64,000 nucleotides of DNA from an uncultured Caryophanales bacterium (GTDB lineage Bacteria > Bacillota_I > Bacilli_A > RFN20 > CAG-826): positions 33,111 through 97,110 of the forward strand of contig CAJJXG010000004.1 of assembly GCA_905197045.1 (NCBI GenBank). The letters run 5' to 3'. Made by a program: the position numbers and the translations under genes. A model generated the notes under the pieces. It did not search any database. It worked only from the letters and a program-made list of their open reading frames with translations, and was not told the DNA's origin. Below, piece after piece: positions 43,908 through 52,893 of the stretch; position 1 is the first letter of the stretch; the number at the start of each line of letters is the position of its first letter.

Positions 43908-45410
43908 ATGAATTTATTTAAGACAAAATCGATAAAAATTAACGCTATTTTTAATGGTATTTATCAAATTTTGAGCATGTTGGTCCCTATGATTACGGCG
44001 CCATATGTTTCACGTGTTTTAGGGCCAGATAATAACGGAATTTATTCTTACTTTTATTCAATCGTAACCTATTTTGTTTTGATTGCGACATTTGGCTTTG
44101 CTGACTATGGAATAAAAGCAATAGCGGAAGTAAGAGATGACAAAGAAAAACGCAGTAAAACTTTTTTCTCTATAATGATCAACAAACTTCTTCTAGGAGC
44201 CTTAACCATCATAGCTTTCTTTATATTCACATTCGTTTTGTATTCGAACGATCTTAATTCGCTATATATTTTTTTAGCTCTTTCGTGTTTTATATTTGCA
44301 GCCATTCTTGACCCAACTTTTTATTTTCAGGGCCAAGAACGATTTGTTTCTATTAGTTTAAGAAACATTACAGTAAGAATAGTAACAACTATATTTATTT
44401 TTGTATTAGTAAAAGATATAAACGATTTATTAATTTATTCTTTGGTAATGGGTTTGGGCCAACTTGCTGCAACTTTAATTATGTATTTTTCTTTTGGAAG
44501 AAAAGAACTGTGTTTCACAAAAATAAGTTTTAAAGAAGATATTCTACCAAGTATTAAAAATTCGTTTTCATATTTTTTACCTGCTTTAGCAGTTACACTT
44601 TTTTATAGCTTAAATCAAACTTTGTTAGGGTTATTCGGCTACGAAGATGCAGAAAGCGGATATTTTGGGCAAGCCGCAAAAATTATACAAATACTACAAT
44701 TGTTAGCTGGATCTCTCAGTATTATCTCTTTATCAAGAATGTCTTATCTATTTGCGAAAAAAGATTTTAATGAGATTATAAATAAAGTTAAGAAAATATT
44801 CTCTGCATTTTGGCCATGTGTGCTTCCTTTGGTATTTGGAATTTCAGCAATTTCATATATTTTCGTTCCTGCATTTTTAGGTGATGAATATTTTAAGTCC
44901 ATTTATTGTGTTTTAATTATGGCCCCAGCAATTTTGTTTTCGCCATTAAACACTTTAATTGGGAATATATACTTTAGACCAATGAACAAAATCGGCCTAC
45001 AAACATTAATTATTTTTGGTGCTAGTGTAGCCAATATTATAGTGTGCTGTTGCCTAATTCCTTTTACTCAATCAATTGGAGCATCTATCGGTAGAACGGT
45101 TGCTGAATTTATTCAATTACCTTTCTTGATTTTTTTCTCCTATAAGTTTATTAACTATAAAGATGTTTTTATGCCATCAATTAAACCATTAATTAGTTCA
45201 GTTGTAATGGCTGCTGCAGTTTTCTTATTCATCTATTTTGTAAACTTAAATGTGTGGGTTGAGATAGTAGTAGCTATTATTATTGGTGCTGCTTTATATT
45301 ACCTTCTTGAAATGATTTTTAGAGATGAGTTTGTTGTCACAACCACAAAACAAGTTTTCGCCTTAATTAAGAGGCCGTTTATTAAAAATAAGAAAACAGA
45401 TGATTTATAA
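43908..45410 (+). CDS. Polysaccharide repeat-unit flippase (Wzx-like)
   Basis: A 500-aa polytopic membrane protein with 12-14 helices, of the MOP/PST exporter type. Signatures are the N-terminal NAIFNGIYQILSMLVPMITAPYVSRVLGPDNNGIYSY and FYFQGQERFVSI. It would flip undecaprenyl-linked repeat units made by the upstream enzymes, to be joined by the Wzy-like proteins. A weak SD-like GTAGGA lies 12-16 nt upstream. No Wzz chain-length regulator is visible anywhere in the window. A hairpin follows its stop. Confidence 0.93.
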   Translation: MNLFKTKSIKINAIFNGIYQILSMLVPMITAPYVSRVLGPDNNGIYSYFYSIVTYFVLIATFGFADYGIKAIAEVRDDKEKRSKTFFSIMINKLLLGALTIIAFFIFTFVLYSNDLNSLYIFLALSCFIFAAILDPTFYFQGQERFVSISLRNITVRIVTTIFIFVLVKDINDLLIYSLVMGLGQLAATLIMYFSFGRKELCFTKISFKEDILPSIKNSFSYFLPALAVTLFYSLNQTLLGLFGYEDAESGYFGQAAKIIQILQLLAGSLSIISLSRMSYLFAKKDFNEIINKVKKIFSAFWPCVLPLVFGISAISYIFVPAFLGDEYFKSIYCVLIMAPAILFSPLNTLIGNIYFRPMNKIGLQTLIIFGASVANIIVCCCLIPFTQSIGASIGRTVAEFIQLPFLIFFSYKFINYKDVFMPSIKPLISSVVMAAAVFLFIYFVNLNVWVEIVVAIIIGAALYYLLEMIFRDEFVVTTTKQVFALIKRPFIKNKKTDDL

Positions 45411-45439
45411 TGCCTATTTTGGGTTTTTCCAAAGGCATT
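45409..45439 (+). terminator. Hairpin downstream of wzx
   Basis: The arms AATGCC/GGCATT plus inner TTTTGG/CCAAA pair around a small T-rich loop, overlapping the wzx stop. The tail is only moderately T-rich, so it may be a weak terminator or an mRNA 3' stabiliser. Confidence 0.5.
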
Positions 45440-45654
45440 TATAGCAGCTTAAATTTTTAAAATAATTAATTTAATAAAAAAGTTTGCTAATTCCAAATTT
45501 TTTATTTAGTTTTTTACGCTTCACCGAGTAATTTTAACAACTAATAGTCCGAAATCTTTTTGAAGTAAAAAGTCTATTACTAATGTTGCTAAATGATTTT
45601 TTAGTCGTTTTAGTTATATTGCATTTATTTTAGACTTATTGCACTTTTAAAAAT

Positions 45655-46169
45655 ATGAAAAAATTTGCTTGCAACAAAGCGTACGCAATTACTTTTGGCA
45701 AGAAATGGAAAGCCTGGCTTATTGATTTTTTGTTATTTATTCTTTTAGGTGTCGGACTATCTTTTGCCTCAGTTAATATTAATAAGTCCTTATCGATTTA
45801 TATTGAAACAAGTAATATTGTTAATTCCAAAATTGAAGAACTAAATAAAATTAATAAGGAAGCAAAATTATTAGGTGAAAATAGCGAAGGTCAAAATTTA
45901 AGCATTGAAGAAATGTATGAAGAATGGGCTAAAAGAAGTATTTTGTTGTCTTATGAAAATAATCAAGAATACTTCAAGGCTAATGGTTATGGAAATGTTC
46001 CTCAAAACGATGATATAGAAGGATTAAGCGCGCTTGATGTAGAACACAATTATTTAGGTTATTTTTATATTGAGTATTGCCTAATTTAGATGGTGAATTT
46101 AATCAACCTAGTTATGGTATGCTTTCTCCTGAAGAATATTATCACAAAGCGAGTGTAGAAAAGAATTGA
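45655..46169 (+). pseudogene. Frameshifted membrane-protein remnant
   Basis: From ATG 45655 an RDD-like N-terminus reads KKWKAWLIDFLLFILLGVGLSFA (one transmembrane helix), followed by a hydrophilic, extracellular-looking stretch up to TAG at 46087. Coding-like sequence continues in another frame from about 46077 (LPNLDGEFNQPSYGMLSPEEYYHK) to TGA 46167. A single-base indel therefore broke the gene near 46075-46080. Downstream helices expected for an RDD-type protein are missing. No SD is visible. A sequencing error is the alternative explanation. Confidence 0.65.
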
Positions 46170-46499
46170 CTCCTTTCTTACGTTAAAGATTATGAAGAAA
46201 TTGCTAAAACACATAAGCACCCATTAATATTTGGTATAAGACCAGAAGATATTTACGAAATAAGTGAAGTGACTCATAAGGTAAACCCATCAATTCCTTT
46301 TGAAACTAAAGTGCTTGAAGCCGAGTTAACAGGTAACCAATACTATGTTCATTCTACTTTAAGCGAAGAAGGAATTGCCTTTATTTCTTTCCAAGATCGA
46401 CCAATTGAAGTTAATCAAAAAATGAAAGTTGTTGTTAAACTTAATAAATTTTATTTATTTGATTTTGTCACAGGAAATAATAATAATATTATTAATTAA
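46170..46499 (+). pseudogene. Remnant of an MsmK-type ATPase: C-terminal TOBE domain only
   Basis: The frame following TGA 46167 reads SYVKDYEEIAKTHKHPLIFGIRPEDIYEIS and continues to TAA 46499. The GIRPEDI segment and what follows match the C-terminal TOBE region of carbohydrate ABC-transporter ATPases (compare KVGVRPENISC in the 59809 gene). The nucleotide-binding domain is absent, so this is a fragment. It is in the same frame as the tail of the preceding remnant, separated only by the stop, which suggests that a deletion fused two genes before decay. Confidence 0.7.
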
Positions 46500-46690
46500 G
46501 ATAAAATTCGCAAATATAAAATATTTTTAATAAATTTGCTTTCCTAAAAATTGCATTTTACAGCTTCCTCAAGTCCCAAACTCATCAAATGAAGTTGTTA
46601 AAATGCAATTTTTAGTTGTTAAAGATTATATCCATTAAATAGAAATTTAACCGATTGGTAATGGATGTTCAAAATCAATTGATATTAGGC

Positions 46691-46762
46691 GTAAATATTA
46701 CCGAACGTACATAAAATCTTTATTTTTGGAGTAAATGTGTTTAAATATTACTGAAAGGTAAT
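46691..46762 (+). promoter_or_regulatory. Putative operator of the HTH gene
   Basis: The strings TAAATATTACCGAACGTAC (46692-46710) and TAAATATTACTGAAAGGTAAT-type (46742-46762) repeat with a 50-bp period. The second contains the dyad ATTAC-N6-GTAAT (46747-46762) and overlaps the SD AAAGG (46754-46758) of the regulator, which fits autorepression. The remaining 46500-46690 gap shows nothing. Confidence 0.45.
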
Positions 46763-46766
46763 AAAA

Positions 46767-46964
46767 ATGGGCAATATTGGAAAGTTTGTTAAAGAACAAA
46801 GAAAGTTAAACAATTTAAAACAAGAGGAACTGGCTCTATATGCTGGTGTAAGTCCTAAGTTTATCAGTCAACTTGAGAATGGGAAAGAAACTCTAAAACT
46901 TGATAAAGTTAATCAAGTTTTAGCGATTTTTGATTGTGAACTTGGTCCTATTAAAAAGTATTGA
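46767..46964 (+). CDS. HipB/Y4mF-like HTH antitoxin-type repressor, partner absent
   Basis: A 65-aa protein consisting of one XRE-type HTH: GKFVKEQRKLNNLKQEELALYAGVSPKFISQLENGKETLKLDKVNQVLAIF. This is the compact form seen in HipB/Y4mF-type antitoxins, which bind and repress their own promoter. AAAGG lies 8 nt before the ATG. Such genes are normally followed at once by hipA; here about 200 bp of non-coding AT-rich DNA follows, so the toxin has been lost or this is a lone regulator. It stands between decayed genes and the sugar locus. Confidence 0.8.
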   Translation: MGNIGKFVKEQRKLNNLKQEELALYAGVSPKFISQLENGKETLKLDKVNQVLAIFDCELGPIKKY

Positions 46965-47169
46965 AAATCTGTAAAGTAAGAGGAAGCTTTTTATTCTTTT
47001 TATAAGAATATGGCTAAAATCATGGAAGGATATTTTTTATATTTCGAAAGATTGCTTTTATGAAAATATTAAAAATAGAAAGATTTCGGTTTAGCATTAA
47101 AACTCTTATTAAGTATGAATTCATTTTTCAAATAATCTCTTAGTAATTATCTAATTTCTTTAAAAAAAC

Positions 47170-48117
47170 ATGCAGTTCTCTTATAATTTTTATGTGGAGA
47201 AAAAACTAAATCTTACTTTAGGCGATAAGAAGAAAGTTCTTGAAATAAGTAAAGCCTTATCTAATCCGGCTAGATTAGATATTTTAGAGTTGCTTTTTTA
47301 CGAGAGTCTTTCTGTTGATGAAATATCGAAAAAATTAAATGTTCCTTTAACTAGCGTCTGCTCTAATATTGCTGTTTTAGAAAATTCTGGTTTGATTAGA
47401 AGTAGATTACAAAGCGGAAAGCACGGAACAATGAAATTGTGTTCTATAGTTTATGAAAACATTAATTTATATTTATTAAGTTCGCTAAAAGAAAGTGAAA
47501 AGAATCAAGATATAATAGATATCCCAGTAGGAAGCTATTTTTCATTTAACATTAAGCCAACTTGCGGTTTAGTTTCTTATGATGGGTTTATTGGGAAAGA
47601 TGATGATCCACAAACTTTTTTATCTCGAGATAGATTTAAAGCACAATTACTTTGGTTTCAACAAGGCTATATCGAATACTTAATCCCTTATAAAAGGGAA
47701 AAGAAAATAAAAGAGTTATCTTTCTCTCTTGAAATATGTTCAGAAGCGCCTAATTATCGCAATGTCTGGCCAAGTGATATAACTTTTGTTGTTAATAATA
47801 TTGAGATAGGAACGTATAAGTCACCAGGTGATTTTGGTGGTAGAAAAGGAAAATTAACACCATCTTGGTGGCCAATAAATTCTACACAATTTGGACTATT
47901 AAAGACTTTTGTAATTAATGAATCGGGATCATTTGTAGATTTTGTTAGCCTTAGTGATGTTAATATTGACCGTGTATCAAAAAACATAAATGAAGGATAT
48001 ATATCATTAAAAATAATGATAAAAGAAGATAGTAAAAATATTGGTGGAATAAATATTTTTGGAGAAAACTTTGGTGATTACCCTCAATCCATTAAGGCTA
48101 AGATTACATATAGATAA
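47170..48117 (+). CDS. ArsR-type transcriptional regulator with C-terminal sensor domain
   Basis: A 315-aa regulator. The winged HTH (about 20-95; ISKALSNPARLDILELLFYESLSVDEISKKLNVPLTSVCSNIAVLENSGLIR) is of the ArsR type. The C-terminal ~190 residues (YDGFIGKDDDPQTFLSRDRF..., RNVWPSDITFVVNNIEIGTYKSPGDFGGRKGKLTPSWWP) look like a beta-sandwich ligand-binding module. Proteins of this build sit next to arabinofuranosidase and sugar-transport genes in Firmicutes, so it is probably the sugar-responsive regulator of the downstream operon. No clear SD. Confidence 0.82.
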   Translation: MQFSYNFYVEKKLNLTLGDKKKVLEISKALSNPARLDILELLFYESLSVDEISKKLNVPLTSVCSNIAVLENSGLIRSRLQSGKHGTMKLCSIVYENINLYLLSSLKESEKNQDIIDIPVGSYFSFNIKPTCGLVSYDGFIGKDDDPQTFLSRDRFKAQLLWFQQGYIEYLIPYKREKKIKELSFSLEICSEAPNYRNVWPSDITFVVNNIEIGTYKSPGDFGGRKGKLTPSWWPINSTQFGLLKTFVINESGSFVDFVSLSDVNIDRVSKNINEGYISLKIMIKEDSKNIGGINIFGENFGDYPQSIKAKITYR

Positions 48118-48125
48118 TCGTTTGC

Positions 48126-48141
48126 TACGAAATTTTTCGTA
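48126..48141 (+). promoter_or_regulatory. Palindromic operator candidate
   Basis: TACGAAATTTTTCGTA has perfect 7-bp arms (TACGAAA/TTTCGTA) around TT. It lies between the ArsR-type regulator and its target operon, the expected place for its binding site. Confidence 0.55.
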
Positions 48142-48156
48142 ATAAATCATCTTAAA

Positions 48157-48182
48157 TCAACAACTAAATGTTGAATTTTTTT
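48157..48182 (+). terminator. Terminator or attenuator hairpin before the sugar operon
   Basis: Arms TCAACA/TGTTGA (48157-48162 and 48169-48174) with a 6-nt loop and a run of seven Ts. It ends the regulator transcript; it could attenuate read-through into the transporter operon. Confidence 0.75.
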
Positions 48183-48211
48183 GTTTATAGTGTAAGTAGG
48201 AGAAATTAAAT

Positions 48212-49477
48212 ATGAAAAAGAAAGCACTAATTTTATTTAGTTTGTTCGCTTGTGTAAGCGCTTTCACAACATCTTGCGGGGGTGGAGATAATAATGATGA
48301 TAACACTCCACAAGGCGAAATTACGTTAAAATTCTGGAATGGTTTTACAGGAGCAGATGGTGATTCAATGAAAGAGATTGTAAACGCTTTTAATAGTGAA
48401 TATTCAGGCAAAATCAAAATCGAAGTTGATACTGTTAACTGGGACTCATTATTCTTAAAACTTATTCAGAATAAAGGAAAAGAGAAATTTTCGCCTCACA
48501 TTGTTGCCATGGGGTCAAATAGACTTGGTCAAATGGTCGACAAAGACATAATTAGATCAATTAATGATATTACCGAAACAATCGGCGCTAAAGAAGAGGA
48601 TTATCTTGATACTGCTTGGAATGCTGGTTTGTTTGGTGAAGATCGATATGGATTCCCATTAGATATGCACCCAACTGCAATGTTTTACAATAAGGATTTA
48701 ATCAGTGAAGATGAAATTCCAACTACTTGGGAAGAATTTGAAGCTATTTGTAAAGAAAAAACTAAAGATGGTGTCTATGGTTGGGCTATACCAAATCTTT
48801 ACTCGATAACAAAAGATATTTTCTTATCAATGCTTTTACAAGATGGTTCCGACATGCTTGATGATAGCAATAAAGCAATTTTTAATAATGAAACAGCAGT
48901 TAAATGGTTAACTAAATTACAAGATTGGAAATATGTCGATAAGATCTCTCCAGAAAGTGTTGGTAATTCGGGCGATTTAACTTTATTTAATACAGGTAAA
49001 TCAGTCTTCTATTTTGATGGACCTTGGCAAATTAATACTTTAAAAGATATTAGTCCTGTTGATTTTGGAGTCGCACCTATGCCTGGCTCTACTGGAACTA
49101 ATGGGACTAGTTATACAGGTTCTCATCAATTTACTCTTGTTGAGTGTACAACTGAAGATAAAGCAATCCGAGAAGCATGCTATACATTTATCAATTATGT
49201 TAATCAAAATCCAATGAGTTGGGCGGAAGCGGGCCAAGTTACTGCTTATAAGCCTGTTCATGAAACTGATGAATATAAAGCTATTAGTGAACTTGCACCA
49301 TTTACAGAAGAAGCTGAATTAGCCCAAATCGGTAATGTAAGTTATGAATATTATTATGATTGCTATAACTATGTTGGTAGTGCAGTAGCGGCTTGTTTAA
49401 ATGATTCACAAAGCAATCCAAAAGCTGTTTTGGATGATTACGTAAATAGATTTAATAAATTCTTACAAGAGCAATAA
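48212..49477 (+). CDS. Carbohydrate ABC transporter substrate-binding lipoprotein
   Basis: A 421-aa extracellular solute-binding protein (family 1, CUT1 system). The signal peptide ends at lipobox TTSC, followed by an acidic/Asn linker. The mature part opens EITLKFWNGFTGADGDSMKEIVNAFN and contains GFPLDMHPTAMFYNKDLI and the WAEAGQVTAYKPVHE segment typical of oligosaccharide binders. The SD AGGAGA lies 7 nt before the ATG. First gene of an operon with two permeases and glycosidases. Ligand inferred to be an arabinose- or fructose-containing oligosaccharide from the neighbours. Confidence 0.94.
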   Translation: MKKKALILFSLFACVSAFTTSCGGGDNNDDNTPQGEITLKFWNGFTGADGDSMKEIVNAFNSEYSGKIKIEVDTVNWDSLFLKLIQNKGKEKFSPHIVAMGSNRLGQMVDKDIIRSINDITETIGAKEEDYLDTAWNAGLFGEDRYGFPLDMHPTAMFYNKDLISEDEIPTTWEEFEAICKEKTKDGVYGWAIPNLYSITKDIFLSMLLQDGSDMLDDSNKAIFNNETAVKWLTKLQDWKYVDKISPESVGNSGDLTLFNTGKSVFYFDGPWQINTLKDISPVDFGVAPMPGSTGTNGTSYTGSHQFTLVECTTEDKAIREACYTFINYVNQNPMSWAEAGQVTAYKPVHETDEYKAISELAPFTEEAELAQIGNVSYEYYYDCYNYVGSAVAACLNDSQSNPKAVLDDYVNRFNKFLQEQ

Positions 49478-49480
49478 TTT

Positions 49481-50395
49481 ATGATTACCAAAGAGCGAAA
49501 AAGAAAGATTAAAAAGTTTTATGAAAAACGGGTAAGCCCATATTTATTCATATTGCCTTATTTTTGCTTGTTTTGTCTCTTCTCTTTAACGCCAGTTGTA
49601 ATGAGTATTTTCCTTTCTTTTGTTGAATGGGATTATACAAGCGAAATGACATTTGTTGGTTTTGAAAATTATCAATTGTTATTCAATTTTGATAGCTTAA
49701 CTGGAAGCGAATTCTGGAATAGTGTAGGTCACACGGTCTTATTCGTTGCAATTCAAATGCCAATACTCATTATTATTCCTTTTTTAGTTGCTGTCTTATT
49801 AAATAGAAAATTAAGAGGTTTTAAATTTTATAGAGCATTAATTTATTTACCAGCAATCTTCTCAATTTCAACAGTATCAATCATTTTCTTTGTCTTACTT
49901 GATTCAAATATGGGTGTAATTAACAAAATGTTTGGACAAGATATACCTTGGCTAACAGATCAACCTTTCCAATGGATTTCAATTTTTATGTTATCAACTT
50001 GGTGGGGAATTGGTGGAAACATGGTTCTATTTACAGCTGGTTTACAAGATATACCAAAAGAACTTTATGAAGCTGCTGAAATTGATGGTTGTAATCATAT
50101 TCAACAAGTTCGTTATGTTACTTTACCTGGTTTAAAAAACACTTTTACATATGTTATGACAATGACGATTCTATCTTGCTTTAACGTTATGGGACAACCT
50201 ATGATGCTTACTCCAGGAGAAGAATCTACAGAAGTTGCTATTCAATTCATTTATGATACAGCTTTTGGAGGTTGGAAATTAGGAAGAGCAAGCGCAATGT
50301 CAATTATTATGGCATTAATAATGTTTGTTTTCTCATTAATTGCACTTAAAAAGAGTATAGGGAGTGATAGGAAAAATGACGCGAAGAATCAATAA
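49481..50395 (+). CDS. Carbohydrate ABC transporter permease 1 (MsmF/UgpA type)
   Basis: A 304-aa CUT1 permease with six transmembrane helices and the cytoplasmic EAA loop YEAAEIDGCNHIQQVRYVTLPGLKNTF that contacts the ATPase. It starts 4 nt after the binding-protein stop and overlaps the second permease by 20 nt. The N-terminus is basic (KERKRKIKKFYEKR). No strong SD, consistent with translational coupling. Confidence 0.95.
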   Translation: MITKERKRKIKKFYEKRVSPYLFILPYFCLFCLFSLTPVVMSIFLSFVEWDYTSEMTFVGFENYQLLFNFDSLTGSEFWNSVGHTVLFVAIQMPILIIIPFLVAVLLNRKLRGFKFYRALIYLPAIFSISTVSIIFFVLLDSNMGVINKMFGQDIPWLTDQPFQWISIFMLSTWWGIGGNMVLFTAGLQDIPKELYEAAEIDGCNHIQQVRYVTLPGLKNTFTYVMTMTILSCFNVMGQPMMLTPGEESTEVAIQFIYDTAFGGWKLGRASAMSIIMALIMFVFSLIALKKSIGSDRKNDAKNQ

Positions 50396-51221
50396 AAAGA
50401 AACTCTCTTTTAACATAATTATTTATATTTTAGTTGCGATTTGCACACTTATTAGTTTTTTTCCAACACTTTTCTCTTTTGTAATTGCTTTTGTTACAGA
50501 GAAAAACGGACAAATAATGTTTGAAGATCCAAGTGCATTTTGGAGCGGATTAACTTTTGAAAACTTTATAAAGGTTTTAAGTGAATCAAATATTCCTCGT
50601 TGGACCCTAAATTCGTTTATAGTTGCAATATCTCAAACCATTCTTTATGTCTTAATTGTATCTTTAGCAGCATTTGGCTTTGCAAGGTTAAAGTTTAAAG
50701 GCAGGAGAGTAATCTTTAATATCTGTTTACTATCAATGTTAGTTCCTGGAATTATTAATTGCGTCCCTAATTACATAATAATCTCAGAAATGGGACTCTA
50801 TGATAATTTAATCGCGATGATTTTACCAGGTTTAAGTGGTGTAAGTGGCGTCTTCTTATTAAAACAATTCATGAATAATATTCCTAAAGATTTTGATGAA
50901 GTTGCACGTGTTGAAGGAGCCTCTAATTTTACAATTTATCGAAAGGTAATTTTACCAATGTGTCGACCAGCTTTAGCTAGTTTAGCAATATTTACCTTTC
51001 AAGGGGCATGGAATGATTTCTTATGGCCAATTATTGTAACAAGTAGCGATGAGCAAAGAACTCTTGCAGCTGGTTTATATAAAACATTAATGGCAGATGC
51101 TCAATATCGTGGATCTTTGATGGCAGCTTCTATAATAAGTGCTATTCCAATCATTGTTATATTCATCTTTGGTCAAAAATATTTCACACAAGGAATCGGA
51201 AGAGGGGGTTTGAAAGGCTAG
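50376..51221 (+). CDS. Carbohydrate ABC transporter permease 2 (MsmG/UgpE type)
   Basis: A 281-aa CUT1 permease, six helices, EAA loop DEVARVEGASNFTIYRKVILPMCRPALASLAIF. The ATG at 50376 is preferred to the GTG at 50364, since GGGAG at 50360-50364 would overlap that GTG; 50376 gives an 11-nt spacing. It overlaps permease 1. With the 48212 and 59809 products it completes the importer. Confidence 0.95.
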   Translation: MTRRINKKKLSFNIIIYILVAICTLISFFPTLFSFVIAFVTEKNGQIMFEDPSAFWSGLTFENFIKVLSESNIPRWTLNSFIVAISQTILYVLIVSLAAFGFARLKFKGRRVIFNICLLSMLVPGIINCVPNYIIISEMGLYDNLIAMILPGLSGVSGVFLLKQFMNNIPKDFDEVARVEGASNFTIYRKVILPMCRPALASLAIFTFQGAWNDFLWPIIVTSSDEQRTLAAGLYKTLMADAQYRGSLMAASIISAIPIIVIFIFGQKYFTQGIGRGGLKG

Positions 51222-51223
51222 TT

Positions 51224-52891
51224 ATGGAAAAATATAAATATATTAATTACCCAAATCCAAGAGCAAGAAGAGACAATTTCATGATGTTAAATGGAATGTG
51301 GGATTTTGCTTTTTTAGAAGAGTTTAAATTACCAAAATATTATGACAAAAAGATAAAAGTTCCATTTACTTATGAAACAATTGAAAGCGGCATTAATGAT
51401 CAAAATATGCATAATTATCTCGCTTATCATAAAACTTTTGTTGCTGATACTAGTAAGAATTACTTACTTCATTTTGATGGGGTAGATTATAAATGCGAAA
51501 TTTATATTAATAAAAAACTTGCTTATGAACATCAAGGATGTTATTCACCATTCTATTTTTCAATAAAAGATTATTTAAAAGAAGGTGAAAACGAAATCGA
51601 TGTTTTAGTTTTTGATAGTTTTGATAAATCTCAATTAAGAGGAAAACAAAGAACTAGATGCGAAAACTATGATTGTTGGTATACCCAATATAGTGGGATT
51701 TATGAAAACGTTTATCTTGAAGAATGTGGGGACTTTTATGTTAAAAACGCAAAGTTTTCAGGCAATTTAGATGGGCAAGTTAATTATGATATTGAATTAG
51801 CTAGGCCTTCCTCAATAGAAATAGAGATTACTTTTAAAGGAGAACTCGTTTATAAAAAAGTATTAAGCGAAACAAAGAATCGTTTTTTAGCGAATATTAA
51901 ATTAGAAAATCCTAATTTGTACGACCATAATCAGCCAAATCTATACGACGTTAAAATTAAAACGATTGATGATGAATTTAATACTTATTTTGGATTTATT
52001 GAGATTGAAAGTAAAGATGGTAGTATCTTTATTAATAAAAATAAAACCTATTTAAAAATGGTTTTAAACCAAGGTTATTATCTTAAAAAAGGAATTAGTG
52101 GCGAAGCAAAAGACATTATTAAGGATCTTGAGTCAATAAAATATATCGGCTTTAATGGTGTAAGAATTCACCAAAAGCAAGAGAGTCATATTTTCTATTA
52201 TATTTGTGATTGTTTAGGCATTTATATATGGAGTGAAATCCCAAGCGCTTATGAATATAGCGAAAAAATGAAGCAAGAATATCTTCGCGAACTAGAAAGA
52301 ATAATTGAGCGAAATTATAATTCACCTTCTGTTATTGTTTATGTTTTATTTAATGAATCATGGGGTATTCCAGACATTAATAAAGAAGTTGAATGTCAAG
52401 AATTCGTCAAGAAAAGTGGGGATTTTGCAAGGAAATTAGACAATAAGCGCCTCATAATTTTGAATGATGGATGGTATCAACTTGAAACCACGGATATCTT
52501 GTCTTTACACGAATATGATCAAGATGCCTTAAATTTTAAAAATGAATATAAAGATAAAAATTATGTAGTTAATACAAAAATTATTAATGGTTATGGCAAA
52601 GCCTTAGCTAAAAATAACTCCTATAAAGGACAACCAATTATTATTAGTGAATTTGGAGGAGCAAGCTTATCTTCAAGTTCTGGTTGGGGGTATGGCAATA
52701 AAATTGATGGGCAGGAAGCTTACATAGAACAATTAAAGAAAATGTTTAATACTATACATTCTTTAGATTACATCAGTGGCTATTGCTATACACAATTTTG
52801 TGACGTTGAACAAGAAACAAATGGTCTATTTTTTGAAAATAGAGTACCAAAAATACCTCTTGATCAATTAAAAGTAATCATCGGAGGCTAA
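51224..52891 (+). CDS. Glycoside hydrolase family 2
   Basis: A 555-aa GH2 enzyme. It has an N-terminal sugar-binding jelly roll (LNGMWDFAF...VPFTYE...YHKTF), a short middle domain and a C-terminal TIM barrel. The general acid is E378 in FNESWG and the nucleophile E476 in IISEFGG. No signal peptide, so intracellular. It is slightly short for beta-glucuronidase or beta-galactosidase types (about 600 aa). Specificity (galactoside, glucuronide or arabinoside) cannot be read from the sequence. It lies 2 nt after the permease, AAAGG as SD. Confidence 0.9.
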   Translation: MEKYKYINYPNPRARRDNFMMLNGMWDFAFLEEFKLPKYYDKKIKVPFTYETIESGINDQNMHNYLAYHKTFVADTSKNYLLHFDGVDYKCEIYINKKLAYEHQGCYSPFYFSIKDYLKEGENEIDVLVFDSFDKSQLRGKQRTRCENYDCWYTQYSGIYENVYLEECGDFYVKNAKFSGNLDGQVNYDIELARPSSIEIEITFKGELVYKKVLSETKNRFLANIKLENPNLYDHNQPNLYDVKIKTIDDEFNTYFGFIEIESKDGSIFINKNKTYLKMVLNQGYYLKKGISGEAKDIIKDLESIKYIGFNGVRIHQKQESHIFYYICDCLGIYIWSEIPSAYEYSEKMKQEYLRELERIIERNYNSPSVIVYVLFNESWGIPDINKEVECQEFVKKSGDFARKLDNKRLIILNDGWYQLETTDILSLHEYDQDALNFKNEYKDKNYVVNTKIINGYGKALAKNNSYKGQPIIISEFGGASLSSSSGWGYGNKIDGQEAYIEQLKKMFNTIHSLDYISGYCYTQFCDVEQETNGLFFENRVPKIPLDQLKVIIGG

Positions 52892-52893
52892 AT

